The notes: generated by a model from the letters alone, not told the origin. A stretch of DNA of 7,563 nucleotides from Clostridia bacterium (GCA_017622115.1 JAGART010000051.1:1-7563), one strand, 5' to 3'; numbered from the stretch's first letter, positions 1 through 5,160 are shown. Program-made: numbers and translations.

Positions 1-1
1 C

Positions 2-307
2 ACTCTCACACAAAATAGCATATATACTGCGGTGTTTGAACGTAGCGATATTAACGCACGTGCAACAGTAGGCGGTGAGGTGCGTATGGGCGGTTATGAT
101 ATAGATGATTTGAGTGGAACAATTCATTTTAGCGCAGTAGCATATAAAGGTTATCAATTTTTAGGTTGGTACGTGGGCGATACGCAAATAGTAGATGCTA
201 GCAAAATGTCTGTGGATTTAAATATTCAAGATATTTTGGGTAAAACAATCGTAGCAAAATTTGCATTAATTTCTTCATCTAATTTAAATGATGACTTAAA
301 TAATTAA
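2..307 (+). CDS. C-terminal fragment of a surface protein with divergent InlB-type B-repeats (5' end missing)
   Basis: The reading frame is open to the left edge, so the gene starts outside the window; a GTG at 32 is internal. The visible 101 residues hold the end of one repeat (ending YTAVFE) and then a complete second one: ATVGGEVRMGGYD, SGTIHFSAVAYKGYQFLGWY, then a short strand ending in IVAKF. The GG-start, the GYxFxGWY core and the closing AxF are the hallmarks of the divergent InlB B-repeat / Listeria-Bacteroides repeat family, found in large secreted or wall-attached adhesin-like proteins of Bacillota. The chain ends in a short Ser/Asn/Asp-rich tail (SSSNLNDDLNN) with no LPxTG motif or membrane helix, so anchoring, if any, must lie upstream. 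A 14-base perfect AT palindrome at 315-328 follows the stop but lacks a GC stem, so it is a poor terminator candidate. Function beyond a surface role is not visible. Confidence 0.8.
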   Translation, partial: TLTQNSIYTAVFERSDINARATVGGEVRMGGYDIDDLSGTIHFSAVAYKGYQFLGWYVGDTQIVDASKMSVDLNIQDILGKTIVAKFALISSSNLNDDLNN

Positions 308-371
308 TAATAAGTAAAATTAATTTTATTAAATATTTGTTTTCCTTATAAAAAATAATAAATAAGTAGAT

Positions 372-470
372 TGTCATTATGAGGAGCGAAGCGACGTGAT
401 AATCTCGCATTATAAAAAACAAAAAAGAGGCGAGATTGCCACAGTTTACTTTGTAAACTTCGCAATGACA
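372..470. repeat. BIME-like paired inverted hairpin repeat, copy 1
   Basis: Two inverted units (372-408 and 430-470) flank a 21-base A-rich linker. Each unit has the frame TGTCATT-RY-GA, a variable tip, then GTG-RY-AATCTCGC; the right unit is the reverse complement. In the left unit ATTAT (376-380) pairs with ATAAT (399-403); in the right unit ATTGC (435-439) pairs with GCAAT (462-466). The right tip is a perfect 7-bp hairpin (443-449 with 453-459, loop TTT). The left tip (385-395) is only weakly self-complementary. The outer ends TGTCATT (372-378) and AATGACA (464-470) are also complementary, so the whole element can fold as one long arm as well. The architecture resembles REP/BIME elements mobilised by RAYT proteins, but no RAYT gene is in the window. 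Confidence 0.85.
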
Positions 471-510
471 GAATACCTAATAAAATTTTTAAAATACTAA
501 TCCCTTAAAA

Positions 511-603
511 TGCCTCCATCTGACGAGGGAGGTGCCACGAAGTGGCGGAGGGAGAGATAACTCACACTAATAGTGCTCGTAGTGCCACACTCTGCGAGTG
601 TGG
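511..603. repeat. Second-family hairpin-rich intergenic repeat, between the two BIME-like copies
   Basis: This segment is much more GC-rich than its surroundings and is built from nested hairpins. CCTCC (513-517) can pair with GGAGG at 528-532 or 547-551. GCCAC (534-538) pairs with GTGGC (542-546) around a GAA loop. CACTA (565-569) faces TAGTG (571-575). CCACACTC (585-592) pairs perfectly with GAGTGTGG (596-603) around TGC. None is followed by a T-run, so these are not intrinsic terminators. It resembles the small CTCCCTC...GAGGGAG palindromic repeats I recall from many gut Bacillota genomes; that likeness is from memory. The exact ends cannot be set from one copy. Confidence 0.65.
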
Positions 604-639
604 TGAATAAATAGTAGAAAAATAATAAATTAAAATATT

Positions 640-744
640 TGTCATTATGAGGCTTGATTGCAAGCCGTGATAATCTCGCAACTTAAAAAACTAATAAATA
701 AAAGGCGAGATTGCCACAGAACATAAATGTTCTTCGCAATGACA
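640..744. repeat. BIME-like paired inverted hairpin repeat, copy 2
   Basis: Same architecture as the copy at 372-470: left unit 640-679, right unit 705-744, with a 25-base AT-rich linker. The backbone bases are identical to copy 1 on both sides (TGTCATTATGAGG ... GTGATAATCTCGCA on the left; GGCGAGATTGCCACAG ... CTTCGCAATGACA on the right). The tips are entirely different but still palindromic: GGCTTG (651-656) with CAAGCC (661-666), and AGAACA (718-723) with TGTTCT (728-733). Local stems ATTAT/ATAAT (644-648, 670-674) and ATTGC/GCAAT (710-714, 736-740) match copy 1. Confidence 0.85.
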
Positions 745-773
745 CAATAAAAACAAAATAGATTTAGTCAGGA

Positions 774-810
774 AAAGTAAAAAAGCGAAATCAATTCGCT
801 TTTTTATTTT
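774..810. terminator. Intrinsic terminator of the PRC-barrel gene, possibly bidirectional
   Basis: AAAAAGCGAA (780-789) pairs with TTCGCTTTTT (795-804) around a 5-base loop. Read on the minus strand, the stem is followed by TTTTTTACTTTT, right after the stop codon of the gene at 804-1445; the stop codon itself overlaps the stem. Read on the plus strand it is followed by TTTTTTATTTTTT, so it could also stop transcription coming from the left. Confidence 0.8.
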
Positions 811-1445
811 TTGATAGTAACTTCTCCAACGATATTTGGTACTCTAAAATTTTTAGGTAATTTTGCAATTATTGTACGAGGTGTAGAAACATTATTTTGC
901 AAAATGGTATTTTGTGTAGGTTGAGTAGGTTCGAGTGGTTCAGCAAGTGCGGTTACAATTTGAGTAGTTGGAGTAGGTATTTGTTGGGGTTCTGTTAATT
1001 TGGGGGCAAAAGTTGATTTTGAATATTTTTTATCAGTATCATTAAAAATTGAAAGCGATTGTGTAAAATGGAGTAACTGGGCATTTGGTAAAGTTTGCTC
1101 TGTAATAATTTGAGTAATTTGCCAATTATCATTTAGGTTAATTTCTTTTACAGCACCATAAGATTTGCCAGAAAGACCAAAGGCGGAAGTATTGATTAAA
1201 TTGCTTTGCATTAATTCATTTGTAACTGAAAGGTGTTGTTTGTTACGGATTAAGACAACGGAATTTACAGCATATACATTTTTTGGCGAAAGTAGGTAAG
1301 TTGTTTCTTCATCAGTACTAGAAATTATCAAGTATTTAATGTGTTTATTATCTTTGGAAATTTGCATATTAATCACTGTGCCTATAAGTTCACAATTAAA
1401 AATTGAGATTACAGGCATACCTATAATTTGAGTAAAGTTTTGCAT
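804..1445 (-). CDS. Tandem PRC-barrel domain protein
   Basis: 213 residues. Residues 1-72 form a PRC-barrel-like domain (FTQIIGMPVISIFNCELIGTV, then a KYLIIS strand and a YLLSPKNVYAVN strand), matching the pattern of a small beta barrel that begins 'hhG.pV.....g..lG.V'. Residues about 84-140 look like a second, more divergent barrel (INTSAFGLSGKSYGAVKEI). A Pro/Thr/Gln-rich linker (about 147-189) leads to a short conserved-looking C-terminal patch (TIIAKLPKNFRVPNIVGEV). There is no signal peptide or membrane helix, so it is probably cytoplasmic. PRC barrels occur in RimM (ribosome maturation), in photosynthetic reaction centres and in sporulation-associated YlmC/YmxH-type and YrrD-type proteins of Bacillota; the tandem arrangement with a tail is closest to the last group, but the precise role is unknown. 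The ATG is preceded by AAGGAG (1454-1459) at good spacing. It is divergent from the SPFH gene. Confidence 0.72.
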   Translation of the reverse strand: MQNFTQIIGMPVISIFNCELIGTVINMQISKDNKHIKYLIISSTDEETTYLLSPKNVYAVNSVVLIRNKQHLSVTNELMQSNLINTSAFGLSGKSYGAVKEINLNDNWQITQIITEQTLPNAQLLHFTQSLSIFNDTDKKYSKSTFAPKLTEPQQIPTPTTQIVTALAEPLEPTQPTQNTILQNNVSTPRTIIAKLPKNFRVPNIVGEVTIKK

Positions 1446-1474
1446 AATATTTGCTCCTTAATTTTAATTTGTAT

Positions 1475-1503
1475 AATATATGCAAAGGCGAAAAAAATTA
1501 CAA
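1475..1503 (-). promoter_or_regulatory. Possible promoter of the PRC-barrel gene
   Basis: Read on the minus strand, TTGTAA (1498-1503) and TATATT (1475-1480) are separated by 17 bases, upstream of the ribosome site at 1454-1459. Each hexamer deviates from consensus and the region is very AT-rich, so this is tentative; overlapping -10 choices such as TATTAT exist one or two bases away. Confidence 0.35.
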
Positions 1504-1554
1504 TTAAAATTTTTTGCAAATTTTAGCGAATAATTAGATTATTTTTAAATGATA

Positions 1555-1563
1555 TGCTATACT
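1555..1563 (+). promoter_or_regulatory. Extended -10 promoter element of the SPFH gene
   Basis: TGC followed by TATACT fits an extended -10 (TGnTATAAT-like); no good -35 sits 17 bases upstream (TAGATT), which is normal for extended -10 promoters. It would give a very short leader of about 15 bases before the ATG at 1585, with AGGAG at 1573-1577. An alternative pair is TTGCAA (1514-1519) with GATTAT (1537-1542), also 17 bases apart. Confidence 0.5.
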
Positions 1564-1584
1564 ATAAAATATAGGAGTGTGTAG

Positions 1585-2436
1585 ATGTTTAAAAAGAAAG
1601 AAAAAGAAGAAGCAATTTTGGGATTACCAGAAAAATTTACAAATGCGTTTATTCAGCCTTTGTCTAGCAATTTAATTGAGGTAAAGTTAGGGCAAAAGTT
1701 AAAAGTACCAGCAAATTACTGGGCTGTTATTGTTGTAAATGACAAGCCACAAGATGTGTTTACAGAGGGTGAATGGGAATTGATAATTCCTAATTTGCCA
1801 CGTGTAACAAACACGTTGAAGTTGGATAAAAGCAAAGTTGTAAAGAGTGGCAGTAAGCAAGAGTTGGTGTTTCAAAATAGTTTTAAGTGTGATATTTATT
1901 TTGTTAGCAAAGAAATTTTTATAAATCAGCAATGGGAAACAAATTTAATCTACAAAAAGGCGAAAGGCTACAAGCGATTTGGTGTATTGTTGAGCGGTGA
2001 GTGTGATATTCAATGTGTTGAACCTGCAAAAATGATTAGTTTGTTGAAACTTGAATGGGCAAAAATAGACAACACAAAGGCTTTACCACGTATTAGGAAG
2101 TATTTGTGCGATTTTGCAAATGAGGGGTTGGACTGGGCAAAAATAAGCAAGCCTCACGAATTATACAATCAAGAAAATGCTAGTAAAATTCTTTTGGCAC
2201 GTGTGGAAAAGAACTTTAATAAGTATGGTATAAAAGTCATCAATTTTAGGGTTAAAAAGGCAGAATTCGGTCGTGAAATGATGGCTATGTTTGAACAAGA
2301 ATTGCGTGATAACAAGTTAAATGGATTTAATCAAGCGGAAGCAAAAACAAATCCTTTTGAGCAATTAGCAAATCAAAATAAAAAAAGTGAAGAAAAAGCA
2401 ATCGAATTGCCTAAAATTAATTTAAATTCTAATTAA
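1585..2436 (+). CDS. SPFH/band-7-like protein
   Basis: 283 residues. After a highly charged start (MFKKKEKEEA) the chain follows the SPFH outline: a beta-rich segment with LKVPANYWAVIVVNDKPQDVFTEGEWEL (about 40-67), resembling the 'VpenqvAvvvrdGk...gPG.y.l' opening of the family, then FKCDIYFVSKEIF (about 100-112), FGVLLSGECDIQC (about 132-144), a helical region, and a closing YGIKVINFRVKKAEF (about 214-228), which matches the 'yGi.v.ni.i' strand. The last ~45 residues are Asn/Gln/Lys/Glu-rich and probably disordered. The overall form is closest to the soluble YdjI-like SPFH proteins (labelled 'virion core protein' in databases), because no N-terminal membrane helix is visible. SPFH proteins assemble into large oligomers at membranes; a scaffold role is inference. 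The ATG follows AGGAG at 7-base spacing. No clear terminator follows; the next gene has its own promoter. Confidence 0.65.
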   Translation: MFKKKEKEEAILGLPEKFTNAFIQPLSSNLIEVKLGQKLKVPANYWAVIVVNDKPQDVFTEGEWELIIPNLPRVTNTLKLDKSKVVKSGSKQELVFQNSFKCDIYFVSKEIFINQQWETNLIYKKAKGYKRFGVLLSGECDIQCVEPAKMISLLKLEWAKIDNTKALPRIRKYLCDFANEGLDWAKISKPHELYNQENASKILLARVEKNFNKYGIKVINFRVKKAEFGREMMAMFEQELRDNKLNGFNQAEAKTNPFEQLANQNKKSEEKAIELPKINLNSN

Positions 2437-2450
2437 ATTGCTGTAATGAG

Positions 2451-2479
2451 TTGCGTTTTTTATTAATATTGTATATAAT
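2451..2479 (+). promoter_or_regulatory. SigA-type promoter of the DUF1858 gene
   Basis: TTGCGT (2451-2456) and a perfect TATAAT (2474-2479) lie 17 bases apart. Expected start is near 2486, giving a leader of about 24 bases that contains AAGGAG (2496-2501) eight bases before the ATG. Confidence 0.8.
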
Positions 2480-2509
2480 ATAACCATTCTTTTTTAAGGA
2501 GAGTACATT

Positions 2510-2800
2510 ATGAAATTTAACGAAGAAATGTCTATGGGAGAAATTTTATCACTCAATCCAAACGCACGTTTTGTTTTGGAAGGGTTTGGAATGCACTGCT
2601 GTGGTTGCCCTATGAGCCAAGCGGAAGCATTGATTGATGCTTGCGAAGTGCACAATATCGACATTAATCTTGTATTAAAAGAACTCAACGAATTAGAAGA
2701 CTATGAGCCTTGTGGTTGTGGTTGCGGTTGTGGTGACCACTGCGATTGTACAGAAGATGACAACTGTGGTTGCGACTGCTGGGAAGAAGATAAAGAATAA
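2510..2800 (+). CDS. DUF1858 (redox-disulfide) protein with a cysteine-rich C-terminal tail
   Basis: 96 residues. Residues 1-62 match DUF1858, the 'hybrid-cluster-protein-associated redox disulfide' domain: MSMGEILSLNPNARFVLEGFGMHCCGCP, then SQAEALIDACEVHNIDINLVLKELN. The family's typical GMHCxGCPxxxxE motif is present, with Cys30, Cys31 and Cys33; Cys31 fills the usually variable x. Typical stand-alone members end soon after the last helix; here a further ~30 residues follow (68-90) with nine cysteines at 68, 70, 72, 74, 78, 80, 86, 88 and 90, spaced by Gly, Asp, Thr and His77, then an acidic end. Thirteen of 96 residues are cysteine. Such CxC arrays are typical of metal-binding (metallothionein-like, zinc, copper or iron-sulphur) segments; which metal, if any, cannot be read from sequence. 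The reading frame is clean and has its own promoter, ribosome site and terminator, so it is a complete single-gene unit. Probably cytoplasmic and linked to redox or metal handling. Confidence 0.85.
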   Translation: MKFNEEMSMGEILSLNPNARFVLEGFGMHCCGCPMSQAEALIDACEVHNIDINLVLKELNELEDYEPCGCGCGCGDHCDCTEDDNCGCDCWEEDKE

Positions 2801-2809
2801 TTGTTTATG

Positions 2810-2834
2810 AGTTCGCTTTTAGGCGAACTTTTTT
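2810..2834 (+). terminator. Intrinsic terminator of the DUF1858 gene
   Basis: AGTTCGC (2810-2816) pairs with GCGAACT (2823-2829) around TTTTAG and runs directly into a T-run through 2834, ten bases after the stop codon. Confidence 0.9.
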
Positions 2835-2900
2835 ATTCGCTACGCACAATTTTAAAACAAATAGCATAAGTTATTTAAAACACTTATGGGAGAATGACTT

Positions 2901-3968
2901 ATGCCTTATAATAATCCACAAAATTATTTAATTGCGGGTAATGATGAGCACGGAGTAAATCCGCCGACAGCGGGAAAACGTACTCCAATGATGCCGTACA
3001 TAGATAGACAAATTTATGAAAATGAATTCAACTTTAATGCAAAAAATGCTTTTTTAGCGGATTGTTTGCGAATAGGATTTAGAATATTAGATGTGAAGCC
3101 AAACAGGCAAGATTTGAGTGTATCAAATAGGGTAGTTACAGTAAATCGAGCAGGTGCAAATGCTGTGGTTACATTTGCGTACAATGCGTTTGGTGATGGT
3201 ATGACATTTAATAATGCTAATGGGATTGAGGGATATTATTCACCGCTTAATCCTTTTCCAACGCAATCTCGCAACTTTGCAGATTTAGTTTATTCTAGTA
3301 TATTGTTGGAGGCGGGTTTAAATGGTCGTGGAGTTATGGCATTAGATGTTGGAATGCTCTCTAATGTAAATTGTATAGCGTGTTTAATGGAATGTGGGTT
3401 TATGACTAATTTTAGAGAAGCAAAACTTATGCTAGACCCAGATTATTACACACGTGTAGGTCGTGCTGCGTGTAGGGGTGTTTGTCAATATTTTAATGTA
3501 GAATATATTGACATAGCAGACCAAGCATTTCCAACATTACGCACAGGCAGTCGTGGCAACTTTGTAAGATACTTGCAATTTTTACTTAAAACGAATGGCT
3601 ATGCGGTAGGTAATGTTGATGGTGTATTTGGTGCAAATACTCGTGCTGCTGTGCAGGCATTTCAACAAGCAAATGGGCTAGATGCTGATGGCATTGTTGG
3701 GCGACTTACGTGGTACAAATTAAATAATTTTACACCGCAAGCACGAGTTTTAAGGCGTGGGGATTATGGTGCGGAAGTTGAATATTTACAAAAGAAGTTG
3801 TATAGTAAATTGTATAACGTAGGCCCAATAGATGGAATTTTTGGTGCACAGACCGAGCAGGCTGTAAAAGAATTTCAGGCGGAAAATGGGCTAATTGCAG
3901 ACGGAATAGTGGGACGTAATACGTGGGCGGCGATTGCTGATGAAAGTAATTCAAGACCATTAATTTAA
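2901..3968 (+). CDS. N-acetylmuramoyl-L-alanine amidase (Amidase_3) with two PG_binding_1 domains, one zinc ligand apparently lost
   Basis: 355 residues. Residues about 8-200 follow Amidase_3: His17 in DEHGVNPPTAGKRTP (equivalent to the GHG zinc ligand), Glu42 in YENEFN (second ligand), QDLSVSNRV, GIEGYYSP, and Glu164 in MECGFMTN (catalytic Glu of the 'VExGFxSN' motif). The third ligand, the His of SIHxNA, aligns with Ala93 in TFAYNAFGDG. Two PG_binding_1 modules follow (about 210-275 and 281-346), each with the VD/ID-G-[VI]FG-x-x-T-x-x-AV-x-x-FQ and DGIVGxxTW signatures; these hold peptidoglycan. The family cuts the bond between MurNAc and L-Ala in the cell wall. No signal peptide is seen, and an in-frame TGA at 2895-2897 rules out an earlier start; GGGAG (2888-2892) lies eight bases before the ATG. 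No clear promoter was recognised in 2835-2887. Activity is uncertain: it may be a cell-wall-binding pseudo-enzyme or a clade with an altered metal site. Confidence 0.85.
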   Translation: MPYNNPQNYLIAGNDEHGVNPPTAGKRTPMMPYIDRQIYENEFNFNAKNAFLADCLRIGFRILDVKPNRQDLSVSNRVVTVNRAGANAVVTFAYNAFGDGMTFNNANGIEGYYSPLNPFPTQSRNFADLVYSSILLEAGLNGRGVMALDVGMLSNVNCIACLMECGFMTNFREAKLMLDPDYYTRVGRAACRGVCQYFNVEYIDIADQAFPTLRTGSRGNFVRYLQFLLKTNGYAVGNVDGVFGANTRAAVQAFQQANGLDADGIVGRLTWYKLNNFTPQARVLRRGDYGAEVEYLQKKLYSKLYNVGPIDGIFGAQTEQAVKEFQAENGLIADGIVGRNTWAAIADESNSRPLI

Positions 3969-4019
3969 AGAATAAAATACATCTTGTGTGAATAATTATA
4001 AATTTTTTGACCAAGGGTA

Positions 4020-4048
4020 TTGCAATTTTTTGCGTTTTATGCTATAAT
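4020..4048 (+). promoter_or_regulatory. SigA-type promoter with extended -10 for the small membrane protein
   Basis: TTGCAA (4020-4025) and TATAAT (4043-4048) are 17 bases apart, and the -10 is preceded by TGC (extended -10). Expected start is near 4055, followed by AAGGAG (4063-4068). The site lies inside a longer open frame beginning at 4007 and so argues that translation begins at 4079 and not upstream. Confidence 0.85.
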
Positions 4049-4078
4049 ATAAGTATAGGAAAAAGGAGATTGAAAATT

Positions 4079-4492
4079 ATGTTTGCAGATGAAGAAAAAA
4101 TTAAAAAGGTTCAACCTGACGAAATTTATGATGACTTTGAAGATGACTACTATGATGATGAGGAAGAAGTAGTACAAAAACCAGTTAAAACACAAAAGGA
4201 ACGTGTAACTATTGAAGACCCAAAGGATGGTATCAAATTTGAGCCAACTTTAAATAACTTCTGTGTGTTGTTTAGTCTTATTTCAGTTGCTTTAATGGTT
4301 CTTGCTAGAATGTTTATGGCTATCGGTGTTGGTGTATGTTTCACTATTTTTTACTGGATTGGTGCTGCTGTATTGCTTGGTGCTATTGCTGTTTATGTTG
4401 TGCAAATTATTCAAGCAAAAGCGGTTAAGTTTGAACCACAATTAATTATATTAATCCTAGCAATTTTTTGTGGTTGTGGGGTTATTATATAG
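4079..4492 (+). CDS. Small membrane protein with an acidic N-terminal domain
   Basis: 137 residues from the ATG at 4079. This start was chosen because AAGGAG (4063-4068) precedes it at 10 bases and the promoter lies between it and the upstream in-frame ATG at 4007. Residues 1-55 are hydrophilic with a dense acidic run (PDEIYDDFEDDYYDDEEEVV, about 13-32) and then a Lys-rich stretch. Three hydrophobic segments follow: about 60-83, 87-111 and 120-137, the last ending at the C-terminus. The loop before the third helix carries KAVKFEP, echoing GIKFEP just before the first helix. By the positive-inside rule the acidic and lysine-rich head is probably cytoplasmic. I do not recognise the family; nothing indicates a transport or enzymatic motif. 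It stands as a single-gene unit with its own promoter and terminator. Confidence 0.75.
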   Translation: MFADEEKIKKVQPDEIYDDFEDDYYDDEEEVVQKPVKTQKERVTIEDPKDGIKFEPTLNNFCVLFSLISVALMVLARMFMAIGVGVCFTIFYWIGAAVLLGAIAVYVVQIIQAKAVKFEPQLIILILAIFCGCGVII

Positions 4493-4493
4493 C

Positions 4494-4530
4494 AAAAAAG
4501 CCTTGTAGTTAAACAAGGCTTTTTTATTTT
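4494..4530. terminator. Intrinsic terminator after the small membrane protein, bidirectional in form
   Basis: GCCTTG (4500-4505) pairs with CAAGGC (4514-4519), extended by A6 (4494-4499) against T6 (4520-4525), with an 8-base loop. It starts two bases after the TAG stop. The symmetric A/T flanks let it work for the minus-strand gene arriving from the right as well. Confidence 0.9.
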
Positions 4531-4533
4531 GCT

Positions 4534-4562
4534 AAAAAACAATTAGTTTCGGTAAAATTGTT
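4534..4562 (-). terminator. Weak second terminator-like hairpin for the minus strand
   Basis: AACAATT (4538-4544) and AATTGTT (4556-4562) are complementary across an 11-base loop; read on the minus strand the stem runs into six T (4534-4539). The stem is AT-rich and so weak. It would be a backup between the two convergent genes. Confidence 0.4.
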
Positions 4563-4580
4563 GATTTTGCTTAAATAAAA

Positions 4581-4611
4581 GAAAAACTATGCGTAAAATA
4601 AGTTGCATAGT
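4581..4611 (-). terminator. Intrinsic terminator of the 170-residue minus-strand gene
   Basis: Read on the minus strand, ACTATGC (4605-4611) pairs with GCATAGT (4586-4592) around a 12-base loop and is followed by TTTTTCTTTTATTT. It begins 13 bases beyond the stop codon of the gene at 4625-5137. ATGCAAC occurs twice just upstream of and within the stem, so an alternative register is possible. Confidence 0.65.
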
Positions 4612-4624
4612 ATGTTGCATAATA

Positions 4625-5137
4625 TTATCTTGATTGAGAAGTTTCTATGTGTTTGCCAAGTTTCCATTCAGGATTAACTGCATAAAGATAAGTAATAGGT
4701 GAGTTTTTGTTTTCTTTTATTCCAGTAACTAATCCAGCAATTTCGGTATAGCCATCACGGCGAGCATAAATTGCAAACGAACTTGTTTGTAGCCCTGCTG
4801 TGAGCATATCATCATAAATTTTGCCTAAACCTTGTTGAATTAGGCTTAAAAAGTTAAAGCGAGTTGCGGAACAAATAACTTTTGAGTTGATGTCATTTTC
4901 GTTAAGTAGGTTAAAATTCCAAGGCATTCCTTTGTATGCGTGATTACGCATTTCTTGTGTTTGAATTGCTAAAAATAAAGAGTATTCATCACAAGGGAAG
5001 TCTTGAATAAGTTTTTGTTTAGCCTCTTTTGATAGATTGATAATAGTGCTAAATTCTTTTTGCAAAGTCTTATTTTCAATCCCGATTTTGTAGTCAATGA
5101 TTTTACTTTTTTGATATTGTACTAAATTTTGTGCCAT
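4625..5137 (-). CDS. Unrecognised 170-residue protein
   Basis: A complete gene by its signals: ATG preceded by AGAGG (5144-5148) at six bases, a near-consensus promoter upstream and a terminator downstream. I do not recognise the family. The first half (1-75) is predicted mostly helical and charged (QYQKSKIIDYKIGIENKTLQKEF and a later LSKEAKQKLIQDF). The second half looks alpha/beta: VICSATRFNFLSLIQQGLGKIYDDML, then strands SSFAIYARRDGYTEIAGLVTGIKE and SPITYLYAVNPEWKLG. Notable single residues are Cys49, Trp73 in GMPWNFN, and Cys89. There is no signal peptide or membrane helix, so it is probably cytoplasmic. It is convergent with the small membrane protein and divergent from the large surface protein; neither neighbour suggests a role. 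Confidence 0.75.
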   Translation of the reverse strand: MAQNLVQYQKSKIIDYKIGIENKTLQKEFSTIINLSKEAKQKLIQDFPCDEYSLFLAIQTQEMRNHAYKGMPWNFNLLNENDINSKVICSATRFNFLSLIQQGLGKIYDDMLTAGLQTSSFAIYARRDGYTEIAGLVTGIKENKNSPITYLYAVNPEWKLGKHIETSQSR

Positions 5138-5160
5138 AAAAAACCTCTAAAATTTGGCTT

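Larger units (their letters stand above)
308..803. other. Non-coding, repeat-filled intergenic region
   Basis: About 500 bases with no credible gene on either strand. They hold two copies of one paired hairpin repeat and a third element of another family, separated by AT-rich filler (308-371, 471-510, 604-639, 745-779). The end is occupied by the terminator of the minus-strand PRC-barrel gene. No promoter driving the region was recognised. Confidence 0.75.

Noticed and set aside
315..328. Terminator of the left-edge gene
   Set aside because: A perfect but purely AT palindrome with no GC stem; too weak to call.
511..603. Rho-independent terminators
   Set aside because: Several strong hairpins but none is followed by a T-run, and they stand far from the end of the left gene.
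372..744. CRISPR array
   Set aside because: Only two copies, about 100 bases long, inverted within themselves and with no short regular repeat-spacer pattern; no cas genes in the window.
308..803. RAYT transposase or other gene serving the repeats
   Set aside because: No frame of useful length with plausible protein character exists on either strand in this stretch.
2710..2796. Cysteine-rich tail of the DUF1858 protein as a frameshift artefact
   Set aside because: The frame is continuous from the core, ends at a proper stop and is followed at once by a terminator; alternating Cys-Gly/Asp codons are not a simple tandem repeat slip.
4007..4078. N-terminal extension of the small membrane protein to the ATG at 4007
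   Set aside because: The best promoter (4020-4048) and the ribosome site (4063-4068) lie inside it, and there is no ribosome site before 4007; the ATG at 4079 fits both signals.
1699..4344. Minus-strand frames at 1699-1932, 2494-2688, 3730-4014 and 4150-4344
   Set aside because: Each lies wholly or largely over a well-supported plus-strand gene and has no start signals or recognisable protein features.
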